Origin: SIG710 sp045648605 | GTDB lineage: Bacteria; Bacillota; Clostridia; Oscillospirales; CAG-272 | Reading direction: 5' to 3' | DNA: 64,000 nucleotides | Assembly (NCBI GenBank): GCA_045648605.1 | Contig: JAZROG010000056.1 | Span: 1 to 64,000, forward strand | Shown here: piece after piece, positions 17,554-26,163 of the stretch | Layout: the number at the start of each line of letters is the position of its first letter | How positions within the stretch are numbered: the stretch's first letter is position 1 | Notes under the pieces: model-generated | Seen by the model: the letters and a program-made list of their open reading frames with translations, nothing else | What the model was told of the DNA's origin: nothing | Database searches by the model: none | Made by a program: the position numbers and the translations under genes

Positions 17554-18561
17554 TCAGAAAGGAAGCTCGTCACGCATAAAGCCTCTTGTGTCAGCGTGTC
17601 TGCCCGCTTCGTCGGTGATAGAAACACGGAGGAATTTTGCTCTGTCATCAAGCTCAAAATCCGCGCTTGTAATAAATCCGTCGATTGGAGCATGGGAACG
17701 TCTCGGTGTTTTGCTGCCGGTAAATGCAGCAATATGCTTTACAGGCGAGCACTCGATATGAATCTTATTCCCCTCGATGGAAACCTCTTTTATAATGGGA
17801 CCCATTGAGGAATACATTTCTCCCTTTTCGATGGCATCAACTATCGCTCCGTATTCAAAGCTTTCGGGCATAATCATGGCAAATCCGCCAAATGAATCGC
17901 AGCCGGGTGTTCCCTCTTCTCTGCCGTTGTGATTATCGTCTGCGCTGTGGCATCCAATGCGCTTTCCTGCGCAGAGAAGCTTATCGTAAATTCCTGCATT
18001 GTATTCCGCATGATTGCCACAAAAGCTGGAATAATTACACATTTCCATGCTGCAGAAGCCGTCATATGCAAGAATAGTTGCCTCATCCTCCATTGACCAG
18101 AATGGATGGTTATATGTTGCAACAAAGCCATTTTCCTTTGCAAGGCGAAGCATATAATTGATATATTCGGGAGAATAAACCCTTGCGTTTTCTTCGCCAA
18201 CTCGGTCGAATTTCTTGAAAACCTCCTCGGGCGCGTACCTTATATATCTTTCGTCATAACAGACTATTGCAGTATTATCGGGGTCTTTTGCAATGAAATT
18301 TATATGAATTTCACTGTTATAAGCATCATATTTGTGAGTCGGTCTTATGTAGCTTTCGTAGCCTGTAAGTAAAATGAAATCACTTTCGGCAAGATCTGTG
18401 TGCTTTTTCGGATATTCGTGATCGGAGATACAGAGAATCGAATATCCGTTTCTTTTATACATTTCTTTAAGCTGCTCGGGGGTCTTTTTTCCGTCCGAGA
18501 AGGTGCTGTGACAATGAAGATTTGCCTTATATTGCTTTTTGTCGGGTGATATGAGGTACAT
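17554..18561 (-). CDS. PHP-domain phosphoesterase
   Basis: A 335-residue PHP metal-dependent phosphoesterase. Metal-binding landmarks appear in order: NLHCHSTFSDG (about 14-24), ISDHEYPK (about 45-52), TYNHPFW (about 164-170) and a late CHSADDNH (about 213-220). The C-terminal part (about 250-335) looks like an added beta domain. Substrate is unknown; relatives hydrolyse phosphoesters of nucleosides or sugars. It is followed upstream on the same strand by an HD-domain hydrolase, 14 nt away, so the two may be co-transcribed. Confidence 0.88.
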   Translation of the reverse strand: MYLISPDKKQYKANLHCHSTFSDGKKTPEQLKEMYKRNGYSILCISDHEYPKKHTDLAESDFILLTGYESYIRPTHKYDAYNSEIHINFIAKDPDNTAIVCYDERYIRYAPEEVFKKFDRVGEENARVYSPEYINYMLRLAKENGFVATYNHPFWSMEDEATILAYDGFCSMEMCNYSSFCGNHAEYNAGIYDKLLCAGKRIGCHSADDNHNGREEGTPGCDSFGGFAMIMPESFEYGAIVDAIEKGEMYSSMGPIIKEVSIEGNKIHIECSPVKHIAAFTGSKTPRRSHAPIDGFITSADFELDDRAKFLRVSITDEAGRHADTRGFMRDELPF

Positions 18562-18575
18562 TTTTATTTCCTTTC

Positions 18576-19175
18576 TTATTCTTCTTTACCCTCGATGAAG
18601 TATGTTGCTTCCATATCAGCAGTGGAGAGGGCGAAAGCCAACGGAAACATTTCAAATGCGCTTCCAACATTCAGCTTTTCATCGGGGCCTGCGCCTGCAA
18701 AGCCCATATGATAGCGAATGGCAAATGCTTCATCGCGTGTAAGGCGCATATATCCCGAAATGATATACACCGATTTTTCACCGTGTCCGTAAGGAAGCCT
18801 GTCTTCAATGGAGTATGACGGTACGCTCTTCCAAACACCGTCTTCCTTTACATTTCTTGTTCCAAGCTTATAAAAATTGGTTTTGCAGATGTCATGAAGC
18901 AGTGCTGCGATTGCAATAGTCTCCTCGGAATAATTCATTCCGTAAAGTTCTTTCGCTCTTGGTCTTGACATATAATCAACAAGGCAATCATAAACATTCA
19001 GCGAATGCACAAGAAGTCCTCCAGGGTATGAACCGTGATAACGTGTGCTTGCGGGCGCATCAAAGAAATCACAGGAGGTGGACATAAGATAATCAAGAAG
19101 CTTTTCCGAGCCCTCTCTGGTTATCTTTGATTTATAAATTTCAATAAATTTTTCTTTAAGTAATTCTTTATCCAT
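18576..19175 (-). CDS. HD-domain phosphohydrolase
   Basis: A 199-residue protein with an HD-type metal site: HGSYPGG and LLVHSLNVYDC near residues 46-60, then LLHDICK (about 96-102). HD enzymes hydrolyse phosphomonoesters or diesters of nucleotides. The ATG at 19175 has GGAG seven bases upstream and is preferred over the codon six residues earlier. The 5' flank holds short repeat units up to about 14 nt before the ribosome site. Substrate unknown. Confidence 0.82.
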   Translation of the reverse strand: MDKELLKEKFIEIYKSKITREGSEKLLDYLMSTSCDFFDAPASTRYHGSYPGGLLVHSLNVYDCLVDYMSRPRAKELYGMNYSEETIAIAALLHDICKTNFYKLGTRNVKEDGVWKSVPSYSIEDRLPYGHGEKSVYIISGYMRLTRDEAFAIRYHMGFAGAGPDEKLNVGSAFEMFPLAFALSTADMEATYFIEGKEE

Positions 19176-19189
19176 AAAAAACTCCAAGC

Positions 19190-19247
19190 TCATAACTTTC
19201 GCAATGTGAAATCAAAACTTATAACTTTTGCGAAGCAAAATCATAAC
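19190..19247. repeat. Short mosaic hairpin array C
   Basis: Two small hairpin units separated by near-identical linkers: TCATAAC, then a TTTC..GAAA unit (19197-19211), a linker ending TTATAAC, then a TTTTGC-GAA-GCAAAA hairpin (19226-19240), then TCATAAC again. It lies between the HD gene and the terminator of the isomerase gene. The layout (fixed linker, variable hairpin) matches arrays A (57178-57331) and B (59428-59510), although the linker sequence differs. Confidence 0.6.
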
Positions 19248-19252
19248 CTATG

Positions 19253-19282
19253 CAATTAGGGCGCAGAAATGCGCCCTAATTG
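19253..19282 (-). terminator. Strong hairpin after the isomerase/epimerase gene
   Basis: A 13-bp perfect stem (core TTAGGGCGCA / TGCGCCCTAA) closed by a GAAA (TTTC on the minus strand) tetraloop. There is only a short U-rich tail, so termination strength is uncertain. It could instead be the first unit of the adjacent repeat array. Confidence 0.6.
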
Positions 19283-19290
19283 TATAATCA

Positions 19291-20259
19291 TTATGCCCAG
19301 CTCATTGTTGTGGGCTTTTCCTCGTAAATTACGATATCACGGAGGAAGGAAACTGCCTTGCGGAGTCCTTCGTCGATAGACATTACGCTGTCCTCATGCT
19401 CGATGGAAAGAACTCTGTCATAGCCGCAGAGACGGAGATTGCTGACAAGGTCTCTCCAATATGTCTCGTTGTTACCATATCCAACTGTGCGGAATACCCA
19501 TGATCTGTGAAGCTCGTCGCCATAGTGCTTTGTATCGAGAACACCATTCTTTGCGGTGTTGTACTTATCGATCTTTGTATCCTTTGCGTGAACATGATAG
19601 ATTGCGCCCGCAAGCTCACGAATAGCTGCAACGGGATCCATTCCCTGCCAGATAAGGTGAGAGGGGTCAAAGTTTGCACCGATAACATCTCCTACAGCTG
19701 CACGGAGCTTAAGAAGAGTTTCGGGGTTATAAACGCAGAAGCCGGGGTGCATCTCAAATGCGATATGAGGAACACCGTGTGCCACTGCAAATGCGCCCAT
19801 TTCCTTCCAATAAGGAATGAGCTTTTCATTCCACTGCCAATCGAGAATAGCAAGGAAATCCTCGGGCCAAGGGCAGGTTACCCAGTTGGGGTACTTGGAG
19901 CCTTCGCTGTCACCGGGACATCCTGAGAAGCCGATGATGGTATCAACACCGAGCTTTTCCGCAAGGAGGATAGCATTTCTGAAATCCTCATCATACATCT
20001 TTGCGGTTGCCGCATCGGGATGTAGAGGGTTGCCATGGCAAGCAAGAGCACAGATCTCAACATCGTACTTCTTGAATGTGGCAACAAACTCGTCATATTT
20101 CTTTTCATCAGCAAGAAGCTCTGCGGGGTTGCAATGAGCCTTGCCGGGATATCCGCCCGCACCGATCTCAACGGTATGTACACCGAGACCCGAGAGGATG
20201 GAGAGAGTCTCATCAAGAGACTTTGTGCCATAAAGATTAGCTAAAACACTTAATTTCAT
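19291..20259 (-). CDS. Sugar phosphate isomerase/epimerase (AP-endonuclease 2-like TIM barrel)
   Basis: A 322-residue xylose-isomerase-like TIM barrel. Metal ligands typical of the family appear at FEMHPG (Glu, about 168), NFDPSHL (Asp/His, about 195-201), HVHAKD (about 224-229) and SIEHED (about 284-289). The N-terminal strand KLSVLANLYG is typical. Relatives include IolE and hydroxypyruvate isomerase, but the substrate is not readable. It has its own promoter and a terminator, so it is monocistronic. Confidence 0.88.
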   Translation of the reverse strand: MKLSVLANLYGTKSLDETLSILSGLGVHTVEIGAGGYPGKAHCNPAELLADEKKYDEFVATFKKYDVEICALACHGNPLHPDAATAKMYDEDFRNAILLAEKLGVDTIIGFSGCPGDSEGSKYPNWVTCPWPEDFLAILDWQWNEKLIPYWKEMGAFAVAHGVPHIAFEMHPGFCVYNPETLLKLRAAVGDVIGANFDPSHLIWQGMDPVAAIRELAGAIYHVHAKDTKIDKYNTAKNGVLDTKHYGDELHRSWVFRTVGYGNNETYWRDLVSNLRLCGYDRVLSIEHEDSVMSIDEGLRKAVSFLRDIVIYEEKPTTMSWA

Positions 20260-20303
20260 GATAAAATATTCCTTTCTAATTGATAGAATTTTAACTACCT
20301 AAT

Positions 20304-20332
20304 ATAATACACTTTTTTTCCGAATTTTTCAA
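20304..20332 (-). promoter_or_regulatory. Promoter of the isomerase/epimerase gene
   Basis: TTGAAA and TATTAT on the minus strand with a 17-nt spacer, about 45 nt upstream of the ATG. Confidence 0.65.
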
Positions 20333-20420
20333 GTGATTTTTGCTTTTATTTTTCGATATCGGCATACTGCACAAAAATTCAAGCTGCATTTTGTGCAAAT
20401 GATAATATTATAAATATCTA

Positions 20421-20449
20421 TTGCTAATATTAATTTTTTATGATATAAT
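20421..20449 (+). promoter_or_regulatory. Promoter of the pseudouridine synthase-wal operon
   Basis: TTGCTA and TATAAT with a 17-nt spacer. The predicted transcription start (about 20456) lies downstream of the ATGs at 20452 and 20455, which decides the start of the following gene in favour of the ATG at 20485. Confidence 0.75.
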
Positions 20450-20484
20450 ATATGATGATTATTTATGATTTTAGCGAGGCTTTT

Positions 20485-21393
20485 ATGAGGATAGAAACCG
20501 ATATCGAAAGAAACGGAAAAACGGTTCTTGAAATTTTAAAAAAAGAACTGCGTCTTTCCTCCAAAATGATAACCTCGCTAAAGAAAAGTCCGACGGGAAT
20601 CACCGTTGACGGAGAGCACGTGACTGTCAGAAGAATTTTACGCACGGGTGAGATCCTTCAAATTGAGACAGAAGACAAGGTGCAAAACGAAAATCTTATT
20701 CCTACAGAGCTTCCCCTTGACATTTTATATGAGGATGATGAGATAATCGCTTTAAACAAGCCGCCTCATATGCCAACGCATCCCTCTCACGGTCATTTTT
20801 CCGACACACTTGCAAACGGACTTTGCTTTTATATGCAAAAATCGGACGAGCCGTTTGTTTTCCGCTCTGTAAACAGGCTTGACAGAAACACAAGCGGTAT
20901 TGTTCTCGTTGCGAAAAACAGGATAAGCGCAAACAGACTTTATGAATCTATGCAAAAGGGGCTTATTAAGAAAAAATATATCGCCCTTATCTGCGGAAAT
21001 CCCGTCCCAAAAAAGGGAACGATCGACACATATATCAGGCGGCGCGAGGAAAGCATAATCACTCGCGAGGTATGCACATCCCTTCCCGATGCCTCAAGAG
21101 CCATAACCCATTATGAGGTTCTTTCAAGCAACGGTGCTCTGAGTGCAGTGATAGCAAGCCCGATAACAGGCAGAACACATCAATTAAGGCTTCATTTCGC
21201 TCATCTTGGCGCGCCCATTCTCGGGGATGACCTTTACGGCAGTGAATCCGATGAGATTCCAAGACAGGCGCTTCATGCTTATTATCTTTCCTTTCCTCAT
21301 CCGATATGGGGAAATGAAACCGAGATTTTCGCACCGCTCCCCGATGACATGGAATCTGTTGCAAAAAAACACAATTTGAAGATTGAGGTATAA
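20485..21393 (+). CDS. RluA-family pseudouridine synthase
   Basis: A 302-residue RluA-type synthase. An N-terminal S4-like region (about 12-75) precedes the catalytic domain with VNRLDRNTSGIVLVAKN (Asp in RLD is the catalytic residue) and PITGRTHQLRLHFAHLGAPILGD. It isomerises uridines in rRNA or tRNA; the target position cannot be told. The start at 20485 follows a GCGAGG ribosome site; upstream ATGs lie before the predicted transcript. It is the first gene of the plus-strand operon that continues into walRK. Confidence 0.92.
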   Translation: MRIETDIERNGKTVLEILKKELRLSSKMITSLKKSPTGITVDGEHVTVRRILRTGEILQIETEDKVQNENLIPTELPLDILYEDDEIIALNKPPHMPTHPSHGHFSDTLANGLCFYMQKSDEPFVFRSVNRLDRNTSGIVLVAKNRISANRLYESMQKGLIKKKYIALICGNPVPKKGTIDTYIRRREESIITREVCTSLPDASRAITHYEVLSSNGALSAVIASPITGRTHQLRLHFAHLGAPILGDDLYGSESDEIPRQALHAYYLSFPHPIWGNETEIFAPLPDDMESVAKKHNLKIEV

Positions 21394-21397
21394 AAAC

Positions 21398-22513
21398 GTG
21401 GATAATTATATCAGGACATACGGAATCGAAAAGAAAAGAAAAAGGCTGCCCCTTGCATCAAAGATCATCTTTGGTATCACGGCTCTCACGTCAGCTTTGC
21501 ATATCATCTCGGCATTTTGTGCCGATTTTGCGGATTTTTTCAATCAGAATATCAGCTCTGCGGTTCGTTTTATAACGGCAAAAATAACTGATCCCTTGCC
21601 TTTTTCCTTAGCAGAAGCTCTTATTTTGCTTATTCCCGTAATTGCATTCATTCTTATACGCTATGCCGCAAAAAATCATGCCGATTCCTGGGGATCTGTT
21701 TTCACATATATCGCTTCTCTTTTGTCTGTAGCCTGCCTTTTTTATGTTCTCTTTTTCTGGTCATTCGGTGTTGGATATAATACTGCCACAATTGACAAAA
21801 AGCTTGGTCTTGATAGGAAAGAGGTCACAACGGAGGAGCTTTATAATACCGCAGTTATCCTCGCAGAAAAAGTAAACGAAGAATCAAAAAATGTTGCATT
21901 CCGTTCAATGAATTTTTCCATCATGCCTTATGATATCAGTGAGCTTTCCGAAAAGCTGAATGCGGATTACAGGGCATTTTCAAATGACAACAGATTTATC
22001 TCAAATTTCAAAAGCAATATAAAGCCTGTTATCCTGAGCCGCCCGATGTCTTATACTCACATCACGGGAATATATTCCTATTTTACGGGCGAGGCAAATC
22101 TGAACACCCATTTTCCCGATTATACTCTTCCCTTTACCGCCGCGCATGAGCTTGCTCATCAGAGAGGTATTGCACGGGAGGATGAGGCGAATTTCATAGC
22201 CTTCCTTGTATGCAAGGACAGCGAAGACCCATATATAAGATACAGCGCGTATATCAATATGCTTGATTATATCTTCAATGCACTCTATATTGCAGACGTT
22301 GAGCTCTATACACAAGCTCTCAAAAAGCTAAACGGAAATATACTTTATGAGCTTATTGCGTATTCCGATTTCTTTGAGCAGTTCAGAGATTCCCTTGCAA
22401 GCTCGGTAAGCGGCACCATCAATGACACTTATCTTAAGATCAACGGTACCGAGGGCGAAAAAAGCTATGGTATGGTGGTCGATCTTGCTGTTGCATATTA
22501 CAAGGTTCACTAA
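21398..22513 (+). CDS. DUF3810-family membrane metallopeptidase-like protein
   Basis: A 371-residue protein with membrane segments at about 18-40, 65-85 and 100-120 and a C-terminal domain bearing AAHELAHQRGI (HExxH-like) followed by REDEANFIAF, a zinc-peptidase arrangement. This matches DUF3810. The GTG at 21398 has GAGGT nine bases upstream; an alternative TTG inside the previous gene is less likely. Function is unknown; the location before the cell-wall stress regulators suggests an envelope role. Confidence 0.82.
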   Translation: MDNYIRTYGIEKKRKRLPLASKIIFGITALTSALHIISAFCADFADFFNQNISSAVRFITAKITDPLPFSLAEALILLIPVIAFILIRYAAKNHADSWGSVFTYIASLLSVACLFYVLFFWSFGVGYNTATIDKKLGLDRKEVTTEELYNTAVILAEKVNEESKNVAFRSMNFSIMPYDISELSEKLNADYRAFSNDNRFISNFKSNIKPVILSRPMSYTHITGIYSYFTGEANLNTHFPDYTLPFTAAHELAHQRGIAREDEANFIAFLVCKDSEDPYIRYSAYINMLDYIFNALYIADVELYTQALKKLNGNILYELIAYSDFFEQFRDSLASSVSGTINDTYLKINGTEGEKSYGMVVDLAVAYYKVH

Positions 22514-22531
22514 ATAACGAAAGGAGCTTAA

Positions 22532-23590
22532 ATGATGAAAAAAAGAAGCCTTTGTCTTCTTCTGGCTCTTACGATGGCTGTTACACTCCTTTTTCTGCCG
22601 AGAGTCAATGCGGACGAAGAGGATATCCCAACGATATTTATAGGCAACGAGGCTTGGTATAAGCATTCTATTCTTCCGCTTATCTCGGCAGGCGATGAAT
22701 ATCTTGTTCCAATTTCCGTTTTCAGCTCCTTTGATTGCCTTACCACAAGCATAAGAGAGGAATATAACTGCTATCTGATAAAGAAAAATGACGGCAAGTT
22801 TATTTCCATATCCGCAAAGAGCGGCAGATATCTTTCACATGACGGCGAACGAGGAGATATTGCTGTTTCGACCGACGAAAATGAGCTTTATGTTTCTGCA
22901 CTTACCGTTTCCGAAATACTCGAGATAGGATTTGAGCACGCGGTTTTCTATGACAAGAATATTGTCAGATTATATCTTGACGAATCACTTCAGCCACTTG
23001 AAATCCTTATTGACTATTATGTTACCCTTGTCGATAATTATGTCGGCAGTGCGGGAATAGGCGGAATCGCTGTGAGAAGAGAGGTATTTTCATTCTTCTC
23101 GGATCTTTCGGGCATGATCAACGCAGAGATAAACGCACTTCTGAGTGCTTCGTCCGAGCAAGGAATTTCAATGACATTTGCAATATCGGAAAAATTCATT
23201 TCCCAAAGCAAAAATATACCTTTAATTCTTAACATGGCTGCCGCAGGTCACACATTTGCAATAAAGATCGAGCAAAGCAGCGATATTTCTCAAACAGAGC
23301 AAGCAATATCCGTAAATGAAAAGCTCTATGCCATGATAAAGAGAAAAACACTTCTCGTTCTTTCTCAAGGCAATAAAAACGAGCTTAAATCAATGGGCTA
23401 TATCCCCATTAACGACAGCTATCGTCTGAGCAATATTGCAGGAGCTTCAACAGTAAATTTCAATATAAACGATACCATTTTCTTTGACAAGCTAAATGCT
23501 GACAGCATAACTAAATTCAGGGAGATCATTGCAGCGGCAAAGGACGGCGGCAAGACCGTCACCGCGATCAATGCTCTTGTTGGAAATTAA
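22532..23590 (+). CDS. Exported protein with copper amine oxidase-like N-domain and possible degenerate deacetylase fold
   Basis: A 352-residue secreted or anchored protein. The signal peptide (about 1-27) ends near VNADEE. Residues about 35-150 resemble the copper amine oxidase N-like domain common in clostridial wall proteins (FIGNEAWYKHS, VPISVFSSFD). The C-terminal part (about 180-352; GISMTFAISEKF, MAAAGHTFAIK) vaguely recalls a NodB deacetylase fold, but I see no DD or HxxxH metal site. It lies 12 nt before walR. No function can be assigned with confidence. Confidence 0.7.
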   Translation: MMKKRSLCLLLALTMAVTLLFLPRVNADEEDIPTIFIGNEAWYKHSILPLISAGDEYLVPISVFSSFDCLTTSIREEYNCYLIKKNDGKFISISAKSGRYLSHDGERGDIAVSTDENELYVSALTVSEILEIGFEHAVFYDKNIVRLYLDESLQPLEILIDYYVTLVDNYVGSAGIGGIAVRREVFSFFSDLSGMINAEINALLSASSEQGISMTFAISEKFISQSKNIPLILNMAAAGHTFAIKIEQSSDISQTEQAISVNEKLYAMIKRKTLLVLSQGNKNELKSMGYIPINDSYRLSNIAGASTVNFNINDTIFFDKLNADSITKFREIIAAAKDGGKTVTAINALVGN

Positions 23591-23602
23591 GAGGTGAAAA
23601 AC

Positions 23603-24313
23603 ATGAACGAAAAGAAAAAAATACTTATAGTTGAGGACGAAAGCAACATTGCCCAGCTCCTTGCAGTTAATCTCATGCTGGCGGGCTATGAATATGATAT
23701 TGCTTCGGATGGCGAGGAGGGTCTAAACAAAGCACTCACGGGAACCTTCGACCTTATTTTGCTTGACCTGATGCTCCCGAAAATGAACGGCTTTGAGGTC
23801 TGCGCAAGAGTAAGAAAAAAGCTTTCGACTCCTATCATCATGGTAACAGCAAGAGAAGAGGAAAAGGACAAGATACTTGGACTTGACACCGGCGCCGATG
23901 ATTATGTTACGAAGCCTTTTTCCTTCAGTGAGCTTCTTTCGAGAATAAAGGCTAACATAAGACGTAGCGCAAACGAGCTGGTAAATCCCGAAAAGACGGT
24001 GAGCGACGAGCAAAAAAGCATTACGGTACGCGGACTTTCCATCGACACCGAAAAATATGATGTTACTCTCGATGGTGAGCCGATCTCTCTTTCGCGCCAG
24101 GAATATGATCTTCTTCTTTTCCTTGCAAAGAATCTTGGCAAGCCATTCACTCGCGAGCAGCTAATGGAAACTGTTTGGGGATATGAGGGATATCTTGGCG
24201 ATATCAGAGCTGTTGACGTTACCGTTTCAAGACTCCGCGCAAAAATCGAAAAAGACCCCGGTGAGCCCGAATACCTGCTTACAAAGCGCGGCATCGGTTA
24301 TTATCTCAAATAA
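23603..24313 (+). CDS. walR: Response regulator WalR (YycF)-type
   Basis: A 236-residue OmpR-family regulator. The receiver domain (about 1-120) has acidic pocket EDE near residue 10, phospho-Asp in LILLDLMLP (about 52-54), and VTARE and KPFS switch residues. The C-terminal winged helix (about 140-236) has LTKRGIGYYLK at its end. The ATG at 23603 with AGAGGTG upstream is chosen over a GTG three codons earlier. With the adjacent kinase and YycH/YycI genes it forms the essential cell-wall homeostasis system of Firmicutes. Confidence 0.93.
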   Translation: MNEKKKILIVEDESNIAQLLAVNLMLAGYEYDIASDGEEGLNKALTGTFDLILLDLMLPKMNGFEVCARVRKKLSTPIIMVTAREEEKDKILGLDTGADDYVTKPFSFSELLSRIKANIRRSANELVNPEKTVSDEQKSITVRGLSIDTEKYDVTLDGEPISLSRQEYDLLLFLAKNLGKPFTREQLMETVWGYEGYLGDIRAVDVTVSRLRAKIEKDPGEPEYLLTKRGIGYYLK

Positions 24314-24335
24314 ATAAAAACGAGGAATAGACATT

Positions 24336-26138
24336 ATGCAAAAGAGTCTGTATTCCAAAATAATACTTATTCTTGTGGTTTTTATAATCACTGTTATGAG
24401 CGTTGTTGCCGTTGTTCTTCTCGGCAATATCTATAGCTACTACTCCGGTGCGTTTTCGGATATTATGGAAACCACCTTTTCAAAGGATTCTCCGCTTTAT
24501 ATGGAGCTTGAGGGCGCTCTTGACAGCAGCGACTATGTTCGCCGCCAAAAGGAGACCCTGCTCTCGTACAGCAGTATTCTGGGCATTGACAGCTATCGAA
24601 ATTTCTATATTCTCGATATGAACGGAAACTATCTTGACAGCTCGGATTCTTCGAGTAAATCCTATCCCGAAAAAACTCCGAATCTTATCAGTGCGATGAA
24701 TAAAAAGACCTCCGGCACACAAAGTCAGGCGGTCTCATATACCGATTTTGCCCTTTATCTTGAGGGCGATGAGCGCTCATGCATCATTTATATCAGAGAC
24801 TCACAGGACGATATGAGACAGCTCAGCTGGATGCTCTTTACCATCATTCTTCAATCCATCCTTATCGGTCTCGTTATTGCGGTGGTACTCGCATTCTTTC
24901 TCTCAAAGGCAATAACCGCTCCTATTCAAACCCTTACAAAGAGCGCAAAGCTTGTTGCTGCGGGAGATTTTTCCCACAAGATAGAGGTCCACTCAAAGGA
25001 TGAGATAGGAATTCTCACAGACACCTTCAATCACATGAAAAAGAGACTCAAAACCACTCTTGACGAGGTTGCGGGTGAGCAAAAAAAGCTTGAAACCGTA
25101 TTTTCTCATCTTCAGGCGGGTGTCATAACCTTCTCCGATGACGGCAAGGTTCTGAATATCAACCAATTTGCCATTGAGCTTTTCGGGGACAAATTCAGCG
25201 AACGCTTCAATCTCTCCACCATGCTCAACCTTTTCGATATCCAAAGTGCAACCGAAAACGGAAAAGATGACCTTCCGGATGAGAGCAACATAATTTTTGA
25301 CGAAGTGGTCTTTGCCTCGAAGGTTCTTGAGGTTAATTTCGGCGGTATCAGATATAACGAGGGCGGTGAGATGCGCGACGGTATAATCACCGTAATTCAC
25401 GATGTAACCTCACGTTATGAGCTTGAAAAATCAAGACGAGAATTTGTTGCAAATGTTTCTCACGAGCTTCGTACCCCTCTCACCGCCATAAAGGGTGCCT
25501 GCGAAACTGTTCTTGAGCATCCTGAGCTTCCGGATGAAATAAGATCAAAGCTTCTTGAGATGACTGTAAGCGAAAGCAACAGAATGACAGGAATCGTAAG
25601 AGACCTGCTCACTCTTTCAAGACTCGATAACAAACGCACAAAATGGCAGATTGTTGAATATGACATCGGCGACAGCTTGCGCCATCTATGCGATGTAATG
25701 AATGTTGATGCCACCTCTCATGACCATAAGCTCATGCTCCAGACAGGTGAGAACATTCCAAAGATCACCGCAGATAAGGACAGAATAGATCAGGTAATCG
25801 TTAATCTTATTTCAAATGCAATAAAATATACCCCCGACGGCGGTACTATCGTCGTCAGCAGCTCCCTTGCAGACAAGGATAATATCCTCATACGCATAAT
25901 GGATAACGGTTTGGGTATCCCCGAAAAGGATCTGCCCAGAATTTTTGAGCGCTTCTACAGGGTTGAAAAGGCGCGCACCAGCGACACGGGCGGCACAGGC
26001 CTTGGACTTGCTATTGCCAAGGAGCTTATTGAAGCGCACGGCGGAAATATCAGAATACAAAGTAAGCTGAATATCGGAACGATTGTCGATATTCTTCTAC
26101 CTATTAAAACCAAGCTTCAAAACGAGCCCGAGGAATAA
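24336..26138 (+). CDS. walK: Sensor histidine kinase WalK (YycG)-type
   Basis: A 600-residue membrane kinase with two transmembrane helices (about 8-32 and 165-188) enclosing an extracytoplasmic sensor. These are followed by HAMP (about 189-243), PAS (about 250-355), the HisKA box VANVSHELRTPLTAIKG (phospho-His about 375) and the HATPase domain (about 480-595) with DNGLGIPEKDLPRIFERFYR and GTGLGLAIAKEL. The order matches WalK. It follows walR by 22 nt and precedes the YycH-like gene. No residues in the catalytic motifs are missing. Confidence 0.94.
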   Translation: MQKSLYSKIILILVVFIITVMSVVAVVLLGNIYSYYSGAFSDIMETTFSKDSPLYMELEGALDSSDYVRRQKETLLSYSSILGIDSYRNFYILDMNGNYLDSSDSSSKSYPEKTPNLISAMNKKTSGTQSQAVSYTDFALYLEGDERSCIIYIRDSQDDMRQLSWMLFTIILQSILIGLVIAVVLAFFLSKAITAPIQTLTKSAKLVAAGDFSHKIEVHSKDEIGILTDTFNHMKKRLKTTLDEVAGEQKKLETVFSHLQAGVITFSDDGKVLNINQFAIELFGDKFSERFNLSTMLNLFDIQSATENGKDDLPDESNIIFDEVVFASKVLEVNFGGIRYNEGGEMRDGIITVIHDVTSRYELEKSRREFVANVSHELRTPLTAIKGACETVLEHPELPDEIRSKLLEMTVSESNRMTGIVRDLLTLSRLDNKRTKWQIVEYDIGDSLRHLCDVMNVDATSHDHKLMLQTGENIPKITADKDRIDQVIVNLISNAIKYTPDGGTIVVSSSLADKDNILIRIMDNGLGIPEKDLPRIFERFYRVEKARTSDTGGTGLGLAIAKELIEAHGGNIRIQSKLNIGTIVDILLPIKTKLQNEPEE

Positions 26139-26163
26139 AAGCTACAAAAAGGAGGAACAAAGA

